From Lichenostomus cassidix (lineage: Eukaryota > Chordata > Aves > Passeriformes > Meliphagidae), in the NCBI GenBank assembly GCA_008360975.2, contig CM039183.1:47607850-47671849 (forward strand): a DNA stretch of 64,000 bases. The letters run 5' to 3'. The translations under genes were made by a program, and so were the position numbers. Of this stretch, positions 37,438 through 49,400 are shown in pieces. Every line of letters begins with the position of its first letter. Position 1 is the first letter of the stretch. Under the pieces are notes generated by a model, which saw nothing but the letters and a program-made list of their open reading frames with translations, was not told the origin of the DNA and searched no databases.

Positions 37438-40400
37438 CTGGTTATTTTGCAAACTGTTTCTGTAAGGTACCTGACCAGCCCTTTTTAAAGCCAGTGAAAA
37501 TTCAGAAAGTTTTGGAATGCCAGGAAGTTGTAGCCTTTGCCTTTGGCTTAACATAACCACACTTGCACTGAAAACAGCAATTCAACAGGCACTAACTTCA
37601 GGTCTTGATCTTCTGGCATTACAAGCTCCCATTCATATTTCAGCCTAAGCACTCCAGAAGGACCTGGGAGAGGTACTTTCAGTAATTTTGTACTAAAAAA
37701 CCCCAAACAACTCTGATGCTATACTAAGGCAAATTAAGCTAAACTTACACGTTTGGATGACACCATCCATGCAGAACAACCAGAGGAAATTACTTCCATT
37801 CCTGCTTACTTCAGCACTCACCTGGCTGAATAAAATTTGGGACAGGCAGTTATCCTGTCATGCTGTTTCTGGCACAATGCCTACACAGCTTTCAGTGCAT
37901 TTTTGCAGTACAATTTGCATCTGCTGAAACATGCTGAACGACCATTCCTGCTTTTAACCAACCAATGGGCACAAGGGCCATTTCTTCCCTTTCTGCAGCA
38001 AGGAGCCTTTCCCAAAGAAAAATTATAAACAGTAACCATATAATTCAGTTCTCTTAAAGCAGATGTGAGTGACTGACTCAGAAGCAAGTAACTACATGCA
38101 CTGCTAATGGCAAATATGAGGCTGATGTAACCCCATGGAAAATAGTCAGGCATTACTGTGAAGTTTTTTTATTGCAAAGACCTTGCAAATGATAGGGTTT
38201 CCTGCAGAGACTGCATTGAGGGAAGTGCTCACAGCTCTCACTTTTACTCCCCTGTGTCTAAATGTTCAATTTCTTCCCCTTGTTGGGTTGATATTCCTAT
38301 TAACATTCTTAAATTTTAGATCACCAAGAGGAACTCAGCAACAGAATTCTGAATATACATGACGATTTTGTCCTCTCTTTGCCTTTCAGTACTATATTTG
38401 AGTATCAGGGGCATTGTAATTTCTTGAAAATGAGCTGAAGTATGCTGCACAAGAATAAAATACAGTCAAGACCGGTGCTGCACAGTTGCCCAGTACATCT
38501 GCATCACAGGATACTCTCTCTGGCCCCATTCTTGTGCTGCAGTAGCAAAGCACTCACACTACATCTGCCCCACATAATCGGAGACAGAGGGACTAAGAAT
38601 TTGCTCTTTCTGACTTGCAACCTTTCTTATATTCCTGCAAGATACAGATATGTCTACGTGAAAATGTATGTCTCTGCAGGAATCTACCAGTCAAAAAACA
38701 AAACAAGAATTCATAAAACTCTATTTTCTCATTTTAAAAGGAGAATGAAGAAAATGTGAATAACTTTCTCAGAGCTGTGTTTTTTTGACTGTTACCAGGA
38801 AGACAGATATGGCATCAGCAAAGTCTTCTAAAGTACAGTTCTCAAATGAGCTTTAGAAAGAGCAGTTGTCCTGGACCTGCTTGTAGAGCACTTACACTGC
38901 ATTATCAGTCCCCACTGCAAAGTCAAAATCTATCAGGTGCAAGTGGGACTCTGCATCCAGCTCCAGCTGGGCCCTTGGAGTTCCCACTGAAAATGCCTTT
39001 GACATTATACACACACACCATGGCTGTGACAGCAATTTGTCACACTTTACAGTGATCTCCATTTCTGGTGATTTGTTTTGACATTTTCTCTGCCTTAGCA
39101 CATAAGCCTTTCTGAAGCATTCTGCATCCAAACACCTTTAAAAGGCATCTGCAGTTAAAATTACAGGAAATAAAATGGAAGACTAAAGTAACTCAGACCA
39201 AAGAATGAACGGCAGTGGCACAGAAGATTACTCTTTCACTACCTCAAAATAAAACCAATCCTTTATCAAGTAGGTATGTATAATAAAGACAGATTTTTTG
39301 GGCTGTTTTCCCATGAAGCACAGAGATGGAGTAAACAAACAGCTTCATAGGCAGATTGGATCTGTAGAGATGAAAGTTGGCATATTCTCTTTATTTATTA
39401 TCTCGTTCTGTCCTCCCACCTTCCTCCCCTGAAACTGGAGACAATAGGAGGGCACTTCTGTAATCTGTGAATGAGTTATTACAGAAATTTATATATTTTG
39501 CAGTAAAAGCAAGAGCAGAATGTATGTCCCTCTTCAAAGCTTACTAGAAATAATAAAAGTGAAGCTTGATGTATACAGGTCCCTAGAAAAGCCATATGTC
39601 TGTCAGAAATAGGCAGCATGATTAGCACCTGTCATGTGCACTCTTTTTTCACTCTTCCCCGTGGAGCAGCTCACACAAGGAGAATTTTACTTTCCTTTCT
39701 GATCTTTTGCTTTGCTTTTTGTTTTTAGGTACATGCTGATGAATACTTTATACCCTGCATACTGATAAGCAAAAAGCTCATAATGGTATTTAGTCTTGCT
39801 AGGAGATGAAGCCACAGCCCTTGGTGGGACCACATCACATGCAGAAGTGGCGAGAGGTGCTCTTAAGAGCCTGTGCTGTACACAGATACTCTCCAGCTTC
39901 CTGGAGTACATAGCTACCATCTCAGGCACAGCTTCATGGAGTATGATGCATATCTCAAGTTCAGCTAAGATCAGACTGCTGTCTTCTAGGCTGGAAAGAA
40001 AACTAACCATCTGGAGGGTGGGAAGGGATCCCTCTTTGTGCAACTCCTTTTGCACTTGTGCCTCTAGGATGGCTTTGCACTTCTTGTGTTCCTACTCAGC
40101 CTGCAGTACTGTGCACCCTTCAGGGCTGAAAAGTCCTTCCACACCAAGGACTCCTAATTTATAACAAGGATATTTGGTAACATCATACAACATCTTTATA
40201 CCATCTGTTGCCAAGACCTTTCAAAAGGTCTACAATCTGCGACCTTCACACTTATTCACATCCCACATTTCTTTCCAAAACTGCTCAGTTTCCTTTTGCT
40301 TTTTCTACTTCACTCTATTTTCTTTCTCTTAGATGTGTGTTCTTACATATTTCTTTTTCCATTTAGTCCTAAAAGTTTTTAAAATTCAGTTTGCTTTGCA

Positions 40401-41395
40401 CAAGAGACTGAGACAAGAGCACAGAATCCCAGTGTGGTACTTGCTGTGTGACTTGGAGAAGTCTCAACTCCAGAGGCCAGGGCAAGATCTCCTGATCTAC
40501 CACTTCGGAGGCTGCTAAACTTTGGATAAACATGGTAACCTTGCAACTAGCTGCTGAATTAAACCATAATTGTGATATAATAGGATATGAATACTTATAG
40601 AACAGAAAATTGGAAATACAAATATGGACTTTGGAAATGAAGTCACTGAGCCTACTCAGTAGGCACCTATCCTTTCCTACTGACAAAATCTGTATGTTCA
40701 TCAGAGTGGATGGTGGCTAATTATTAGATTACTTATAAACATGGACAAATGCCAATAGGTCTAAGCGAAATATCCAAATAGCATATTAAATGTATTGTTA
40801 TTTCCTATTTAAACTTAAGATTGTTCCCCACATCCCACATGAGCATATACATATGCTATTATTGCTGTTAATAATAGTAGTATATTCTGTCCTAGTTGCT
40901 TTTTGTGATTAAAACGTACAGCAATACCAACTACACCGATCTGTATACTTTTCCTTCACACTTTGAGCACCCTGAAAATCTTTTTAAATGAAATTCATAC
41001 AACATGGAACTCTTCAAAATATAGTAAAATATCTGAGTTTGTCAGTGATCAGGATTTTAGCTCACATCATTCCACATTGGTTTCTATCAGCTTGTATCAG
41101 GAAGAGTATGCAATTGTCAAGACATCCAAAATTTATTTTCCAATTGGTTTCTGAAGTATTCTTAGTGGGCATGCCATTTCAACTTACCTGCTGCACCTCT
41201 TTTTTATTAATTTATTTTATTTTTATTTATTTGCAATAATGACACCTACTGTTGGCAATTCTTTTAGTCATTTTATTGGCTGACAACGTGCCAAGGATGA
41301 TGGATGTGGTCCACTGTCAATGTTGTTAGACTGAAGCTGACCCTCCCTTCCCCAAGTACTGTAGAGAAACCATTTGCCTCCAAGGCCCAACTTAC

Positions 41396-41470
41396 AGCAC
41401 AGGGCTTTCTGCAGTCTCCGGATTTTGATGGCTGTACGGTAGGCGGAGAAGCGCACGTTGTTCAAGTCAG
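41396..41470 (-). CDS. UTRN: UTRN exon, dystrophin exon-64 equivalent (WW to EF-hand linker)
   Basis: Length 75 bp. CT completes an Ala codon (G+CT), 24 codons follow, and the last T starts the next Leu. The acceptor is gctgtttcag and the donor GCT|GTAAGT. The peptide is (A)[16 protein letters not shown] then RRLQKALC. It is the helix that joins the WW domain to the first EF-hand-like region and is one of the most conserved strings in the family. Dystrophin has [13 protein letters not shown], while the [13 protein letters not shown] seen here is the utrophin form. It is 998 bp from the 62-bp exon. Confidence 0.97.
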
Positions 41471-42469
41471 CTGAAACAGCACAACAGAAATGTGAGCAGC
41501 CCTAAAAATACAGCCCATAACTTTCCTGTACATATAAATCTTCACTTTTTGTAGGAAGTCTGATATCCTTTCTCTTCTCTGCAATGAATTAATAGGATAT
41601 ATCAGAAGAAATTAAAAAACCTGACAAGCTGGTACCTCAGTCCAATCCACCTTCAGGGAAAGCCTCCTGACTCTGACAGTTTAGTACCTTGAGATATTAG
41701 CCCTCAGAAATGCTGACACTATCTTGGCACATATAATACATATTGCACAGTTTTACATACATATTATGCACTGGCACATAGTTTCCAGACAATTATTCAA
41801 ATACAGTAAGTTTCTAAATAATTTACCACTCCATCAGTTAACATACAGGACACACAGGGCAGCAAATGTCACAGTAACAGAAAAAATGGCTTAAGGTATA
41901 ATTTATATGCTATGACTTTATAAACTGTGTTTTAAAAGGGACAGTCAGATAGCTGTAAACTCTGTTTTAGAAACTGATTGGCACAGTAACATTTTTTCCT
42001 CACTTAACAGTATTTTTACCTTTCCTCTCCTTGGAATAGGAGATTTCACAGAAAATACTGATGTTATCAGGGCATGTTGAACTAGTTGTACCACAATGTA
42101 GTTCAGCTCTTACTGAAATGTATGGGCTCTAATTTATTACCAAAACTATTTCCTTGCAGACCAACACCCTGGTTTAAACATGCACAGAGTCTGTATCATT
42201 GGACAATTTCTGGTGAAGTTAAAAGAAACAAAAAAAAACCAAGGTACTGCATTAAAGCGCACACTCAGAATATGTGGTTCAGAAGTAATATTGCCAAAAG
42301 GTAATACACTACATTACCACAGCATTAGGTTTTGGGAAAAGTGTGTCCCATCACAAAGTGGGAAATGCTGTTATAGTTCAGTTCAAGGAAACTCAAACAT
42401 GGGCAGTGTACAAATGCAGCTTTTACTCATGGAATAAAAATCACATAATGTTTTAATGAATGCACTCAC
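41471..42469 (-). other. UTRN: UTRN intron 63
   Basis: A 999-bp intron, GT-AG, AT-rich. I see nothing notable in it. Confidence 0.9.
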
Positions 42470-42531
42470 CTAAGGACTGGAAGAGATCAGTCATTTTAGG
42501 ATGATCCCAACAAGTTGTCTGTGTCTCATGA
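42470..42531 (-). CDS. UTRN: UTRN exon, dystrophin exon-63 equivalent (WW domain, second half)
   Basis: Length 62 bp: 1 nt completes Asn (AA+T), then 20 codons, then 1 nt G. The acceptor is cctttgtag and the donor TAG|GTGAGT. The peptide is [20 protein letters not shown]. It supplies the second signature Trp (CWDHP) and the conserved Pro of the WW domain. This is the first exon shared by full-length utrophin and, by analogy with Dp71, by short isoforms started in the upstream intron. A short-isoform first exon would therefore have to end with a 2-nt overhang. The length equals dystrophin exon 63. Confidence 0.97.
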
Positions 42532-42970
42532 CTACAAAGGAACAAAGTAATTAAAGTTTTAGGAAACACACATATGCACTTCCAAAGAATAAAACCTCAA
42601 AGATGCTCTGATTTTCTGCATTTAAGTGACAAGAAGTTCCTCAGCTCTAATTAAAATGTATGATCTCTACCACCCAGCTCCTTGATTTTATAATCACAAA
42701 GTTAATCAGACAATAGCCCACCCGTATTTAACAATATTTACTTTTGATTCTAACTGTGACAGTAAGAGCTGGGCTCTGACCCTGCAGCAAAGAGGCACAC
42801 TAATAAAGTAAAATGCAAAATTTCCTGATGCTGCACAACAATAAATATAGTTGTAAAATCAATTTTAAGAGTACTGATATTTTATTTCAATCTTCATTGC
42901 GTATCTGAGCACATGTATCAGAACACAGACAATGATTTTAGGCTTTACCTGTAACATTTATGTACCATGT

Positions 42971-43030
42971 AACATGATCATTTAGGTTGGAAAGGACCTT
43001 TAAGATCATGGAGTCCAATGGGAAGCCTGA
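42971..43030 (-). mobile_element. CR1 LINE, very short 3' end
   Basis: The string atcatttaggttggaaagga followed by tttaagatcatggagtcc is the inverted 3' end of a bird CR1. Similarity fades after about 43030, so only the terminal part can be claimed. Confidence 0.75.
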
Positions 43031-46029
43031 TCACCATTCCCACAACCAACCAATAAATATCTTCATTTAGGGGGCATGCTCTACACTACTGTTCACAGGG
43101 CAGAGATTCAGTAGGCAGCATCCCTTAACCTACTGTTTAGTGCTGCTGTTTCAATTCATCAGGATTTCAAGTATGTAGCCATAGGGGTCAAAACATGTAT
43201 TATGTAAGGTCCACTGAAATCTCCCATTCCCTTCTACAAGCCACACTTTACTCGTATTTATCAATATTAACTGCTGGAATGGTAGCACATTCTTGTCTCA
43301 CAAAGTATTTACATTAGATTTGCAAGATAATTAATCGGAGAAGTCGTGTTAAGAAGGATCATAGCATTCCATTTAAAAGTTAATGAAAATAAAATTACAC
43401 TATGTTAGCAAATTTGACAGTAATGATCAGAGAATACTACATATTTCACCTTTGTTGCTATTTAAAAATTGTTAATGTATGCATTTTTTTTCTACATAGA
43501 GGGATACTTGGTTATAAATAATCACTTTAAATGCCACTTTGGCATTAAATGTAATGAACTGTATCATCATTTGCTATATATAAATGGCTGTACCTCAGTG
43601 AGTGCACAGTAATTTATCATCAATGTTTATTTTTTATTTGAGAAACCAACCAAGAATGAACCCTTTTATGCTAGGTGGTACAAAGAGAAATTAACAGAAG
43701 GTCCTTGCTCCAAAGAACTACAGAGACAGTATGTATGTACCATAAGGGAAGGCAAGTTCCTAACAAAGTGCTAGGATTTTCCATAGGACCCTTCTATGCA
43801 TTAGCCTCCAACATACACCAGTGGAAAGTGCATGAAATGGGTCTCTGTACATGGGATATGATCCTCATTTTTCAGTCCATACACCAGGATAACCTTTCCA
43901 GCTTTGAGTCTAGGTATTCAGAGACAGCTTCTCCCTATCACCATGCTTCACACTCTGCCATGGATCTCATTTGTCTATCTGGCACCATCACAGCTTTGTG
44001 AGGTGTTTTGCATGGAAGTTCATAGACAAAATATGTACTTCCTATTAAGAGAGTACGTACAAATCTTCTTTTCCCTCTTTGAGATTACTCACTATTAGGT
44101 GACTAAAAGGAAGGAGAAGCCCTGCACATGACTACATTTAATCAAGAGAGAGTTATACAATAATCAAAACAACTTCTATCAGACCTTGATTGACTCAAAA
44201 ATACTACTATAGTAAACTCTCCTCAAGAAGAAAACACTAAAATATATATTTATATCTGAACACATTTTCCTGCATAGAAGCTTTTATACGATTTCATTTA
44301 GATATCATTATCACATTAATTGCATTCATGTTTCAAATTTCCAATAAGGTGGACAAGGCTCTGGTAATGCTGAACTCCGAAGCTAATGCACACCAGTAAA
44401 TCAGTGGGTTTGCACTTGTTAGAAAGACACTTCTAAAACAGCACTATGGTTATCTTTGCCTAGAAAAGAAATTTCAAAAACAAGTAGCTTGGCAATCATT
44501 TTCCTATAAAAGGCATACCAATAAATCATCATGAAGCCAGCAACGAGAAAGAATATATCTAGATTTTATACTTTGTCATGGTAAAGGCAAGTGACTGTCC
44601 AGTATTCTCACCCTGGTGTCAAAAGACTACAGTATATTAGAAAGAAGAAAATACAGCTTCAGTAAATAATGAAGTGAACAGGAACAGAAAATACAATATA
44701 ATGGTTCATACCGCTAAATTTATTAAATAACCACAAAACTACTCCCGAAGTTGCCAAATGTCTGCACTATCATGTTAAGCATGATGCCATAAATATCATG
44801 TTGCCCATTTAGAACTGTTGACTAAACCCATTGCAACTGCCCACAGAAATGGATACAGTATGTGACCAGTTTAATAAGGCTTGTTTTAAGGACATTGCTT
44901 TAACTCAAATTCCCTAAGAAGCCCCCTCCAAAAGTCAAGCCCCAAAACAAAACAAAAAAACCCAAAACAATCAGTGATTTTACTGTCAATATAAGTGAAA
45001 AGGATTTCTTAGGATACTCTGAGAAAAATAAAGCCTTAACTAAAACACCTTCAAACTTTTATGTTAAATGTAAGGGTAGGTGGCAGTACTGTGACGGAAG
45101 CTGTAAATATATGTATAAGTAGAAATACATTTCCCTCTATTTTAAATGTTGAAATATCAATGCAAACATTGCATGTAAACTACATGCAACTTAGCTGAGT
45201 CAAATCCTGTTTACTGGCCTAGAAACTGTGGTATCAAAACTAGCTGTGATTATAGAGACTTTGTTGAATTGTGGCCTTTATTTCTCAGTTCCCTATCTTC
45301 TGGCATTAAAAACATGGTTCCATGAGCAAATATATTTCTGACTAGTGGGATTGTGTAAGGATATTCCTGAGAGCTGCAGCAGAAGTGCAAAGGTTATTTA
45401 CCTAGGTCCAGAGACCCTTTCACTTTTTCCTTTCCTTTTTAATTGTTAAAAAAGTAGAAGAAAAAATAGTTAAATACTTGGATAAATCCTTGCCTTTTTT
45501 TATTCCCCCTCTGGCAATACACTCCATTACACATTTGCAGTACTTAATTAGGATGTGGGTACAGTTAATTGCAATTTAGATTCCACTTTCTAAGTAATTT
45601 ATAAACCCATATGCAATGAATAAGAACTGATTTTACTAATCAAACTTTATCCCTTAAATCAAGTTTCCCAGAATTAAGAAAAAACAACAGTTTCGTTATT
45701 GAAATGGTATACTTTAAGTACAAAGTTTCAGGGCAGCTTTATCTGAAATACTAAAATCACTTGAATAGTGACAACATGCCTTGCAAAAATAGGCTTTTTT
45801 TTCTGTTTTGTGTTTACTTCACATGAAGCAGAAAAAGTGAATAAGATATCAAAAACCTCTGTATCCTTCACTGTAATGTTGTTTCTCCATTTAATGCAGT
45901 AAATACCTGAACAGCTGAATTTTCTCTTTACAGAAAAACAACATGAAATTTAAGCCTAATAAAATAATGACCATAAAGTATTTTATGTTTCTATTTTATT
46001 TGCAACAGAAATACCTTTGTGCCAAACTG

Positions 46030-46455
46030 CATAAAGACCAATCGGCTTTTAAAACTTATCACTCAGGTTCTTTCCATGCCACACAAAATTTGTGAGAAAG
46101 AAGGTCAAGTGAACATCATCTGGTGAAACTCAGAGAAGACCTTGACGTCAATACAATCTGACAGCTGCTAAGTGACTACAGAGGGCAAACAGGACTGTGC
46201 CCGCCTAATCTCAAAACAGCTAGCGAGAAACCTTTGCTAACAACCAAGCAATTCCATACAAGGATCCAGCAGAGAAGAGGATTGGGCTGAGTGAATGAAT
46301 CACCAGCTCAACAGTCTGTTCAGGTCGAGGCAGGCAGCAGCTTCGCTGTCATGGGAAGTGCTGCTGCCACCACCAAATAGATTCCACAGATAGGTTTCAT
46401 TTAAGCACAGAAGCCAGATTAATCCAGACAGAGTGGTGGAAAAAACACGTGACTG
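46030..46455 (-). promoter_or_regulatory. Candidate internal promoter (Up71-type), motif cluster
   Basis: Within about 420 bp there is a CCAATCGG box (46038-46045), a perfect CRE TGACGTCA (46143-46150), a GC box (CCCGCC on plus, 46200-46205) and a CACGTG E-box (46446-46451). I count seven CpGs by eye, which is dense compared with the flanking intron. The intron is the one that carries the Up71/Dp71 promoter in mammals. An AT-rich TATA-like stretch follows in gene direction at about 45991-46001. A CAG|GTATTT donor at 45906/45907 would leave the 2-nt overhang that exon 63 needs. No first exon is proven; the promoter role is inference. Confidence 0.3.
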
Positions 46456-49400
46456 TACATTTAATTGAAACTATAAAAAAATTCCTTCTCACTGAACTTC
46501 TGAAAAGATTCAGAACAAGCATTTAATCAAAAGCAGACAAACCTGCAGTCTTTCCTCTCTGTTACAGCTACCATGGCCCTTCTGTCCCAGGTCACAGTGA
46601 TGACTGTGCCAAGGAGCACCTTCTCTTGCAAGTATCCTGCTAATGTCAAGAACTACTTGTAGAGTGAGGTGATATTAACTTTGATTGAAGGTGAACAACA
46701 ATGGGGCACATTATTCATCTTGCTTCTACATGGCACCAAAAAAAAAAAATAATTTTCAAGGTGTACAGGAGCCCAGGTTTCAAGATTACCTTCTCTTCAG
46801 TGGGCGGTGAAAGGAGGGATTTCTGCTATTGCAGAGGTGAGCTGGTCTACAGGGCAGTAGCACAAGTGGTATGAACATATTACATCTTTCCTCATGGTTT
46901 AGTTAGGGAAGAATTAAAAACATTTCCCTGGGAAGCATTTTTTTTTGTTATTATCAAAACAATGAATTATTCAAAGAAAGAGTCTTCTAAATCTCTTCTG
47001 CCAAACTTATGGACCCAATATGAGCCAAGTAGCACAACATGCATCCATGAACATATTGCCTGACAAAGCAGTGTAATTTAAAAATTACACCCCCCACCTG
47101 AAGTGCTCTAAACCTTACATGACAAACATTAGCCCTTACAATCTGTTTCTTATCCATTAGCTGCCAGCTTTCCAATTATAATTGACAAAGATAAGCCATT
47201 TTAAAAACACTTCCTGATTGTAAATAAAAAGCTGACAAACAGTTAGTATGCAATTTAATTTATGTTCTCTATAAATAACAGTCCTGTTGAAATTAATGAA
47301 TGAAATTCTACATCTCCAGGCGTTTCAAGATGACCATGGAGTTGTGAAAAAAATCCATTTGTTCTTTTTCAGCTTTTTTTGTAGAAGAAAGAAAACTAGA
47401 GACAGGTTTGTAGGCCTTTTTTATCATTTCTTATCATGGACAAGGCCCGTGTTGATAATCACTGGCAAACACCACAAGAAACAGCACTCTGGCATGATGT
47501 TAAGTATCCTTCTGTTCCTGCAGTCATTTGCACAAAACATTACGCTAAATCAGAATCTTTACTGATCACTAATGAATCAACAGTGCTCAGAAATCTGACT
47601 TTGCTACCCTTGTCCAATTTCAAATGGCATAACACCCCCACTTTATGTCACAGTGTTTTATCTAGATACTGTGTATTTTCTTTTTCTTTTTTAAACCCAT
47701 TATAAAATACTGTTTTGTGGTGAAGAGAGTTGGCATAATGCATCACAAGAGTACTACACCTCAGAGGCTGGTAGAACAATTTATATGCAGATATTTTGAA
47801 ATCACTCCAGAGAAATGTGCTACTGCATTTCTTTAATTGAAAACGAAGACTAGCACAGGAAGTGGTAATTGAAGAAACTCTCAAACTCTCAAACCTGTAT
47901 TACCTCCTTCTGCAAATTAGATTTTGTTTCCCCTTCTAAGCAAAACACTTAAAACTACTAAGAATGAGATTATGGATATAACTAGAATAAGAAAAACTAA
48001 TTTTTTCCCCGTTCCACTAGTTCTCCCCCTCCTCCCCATACAGGCATAAACCAAACATCAGGAAACACTTTCTGAAGAGTCTTAAAAAATGGAGAAGTGG
48101 AAAACATTTTATTCCTGTCCCCTATAGAGCTGAGCACGATATAGAAGGTGATAAAACGGGATTTCTAAGATGCTGGTGATGCCAGCCATTTTGCAGCGTA
48201 ACAGAAAAGTAACCAGGGCAACTGTGGAGCTTGATATCGATCAATTTAATGGTTGCAACACGAAATTGCTCTCCCTATGTAATGTCCTGCATGAGATTAA
48301 ACTCACTGCGACCTCTTCTGTATTACCCTTTTGTTTGTTCTGCACAGTACAAATATCTAATAATTTATAGCATTGAAAGATACATGGCCAAAGAACACTT
48401 AAATTATAGTTAAAAGAAAAACAGTGAGAAATGCTAGGCTAATTATTCTTGCTGCATATTCATCATGTTTCCCTCATGGATGTTTAATGATCAGAGTGTT
48501 TCATTTATTATTCTGTTTCTCTTTAGAATATTTTTATTGAAAGGCTGTGTAATATAGGCATTATTTCTTCATTTACTGTTACGGAGGCCAAGGATGTCTT
48601 ATTTATATGATTCAAGTAGTTATAAATGAACAACAACAGAAAAATTTCCCTACTAAATCTCAAACCTTTACAAACCAATCTATGAAACTCACATTCAATG
48701 GCAAGTTTGCCAAACCTTTTGTCCAAACTTCACACTTTCATTACCTAAAGTGCACTGGTAAATACTGTGCCTTTTGTGTTGTATTCTCCTCCATATGTTC
48801 ACTAGTTAGGTTTAAAAAGTATGGAAGACTATGCCTTTTTTTTTCCCAGCAGCACCAAGATTTTACAGATTAAGGTTTTCATTGAATTTTACTGTGACAG
48901 AAAAGACAGACTACAGAAATTCAAAATATTCCATCAATTGGCATCAATAAAAAGAAATCAAATGGGAGGCAAAAAGGATTATATAAAAACACATCAACAG
49001 ACGCAGCAACATTTTGCAAATCTGACTTACATATTAAGAAAATTCAAGAGAAGAAAAGTGACTGGCTAAATCTTGTAAAAATAATATCAGCTCAAACAAA
49101 TATTCACCATAGCCCAGGAGACACACACCTTGATAAACCTGGGCCAGATGAATTATAAATCCTTCCTGCAGCTAAGCAGCATAGTTGATCGTTTCCAAAA
49201 TGCCCCAAACCAGACTGCCACTGTCTGAATTTGTAGGGCAGAGGAAGTTGTACACTGGCTGTTTGATTTTTCACGTGCTTCATTGCCTGATTAAATACCA
49301 CCCCAGAAAGGGCAGATGTGCCAACTGTTAGCAAATGGTGTGGGGAGAACAAACTGGACTCCAAAGTCACCACCTGCCACTCAGACACTTCCTTCTACTC

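Larger units (their letters stand above)
35051..41395 (-). other. UTRN: UTRN intron 64
   Basis: A 6345-bp intron, GT-AG. It contains the long A-run next to the exon-65 acceptor, a minus-strand CR1 (36062-36590), two G/T-rich tracts (about 36887-36940 and 37354-37437) and a stretch at 39687-40164 open on both strands. Confidence 0.85.
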
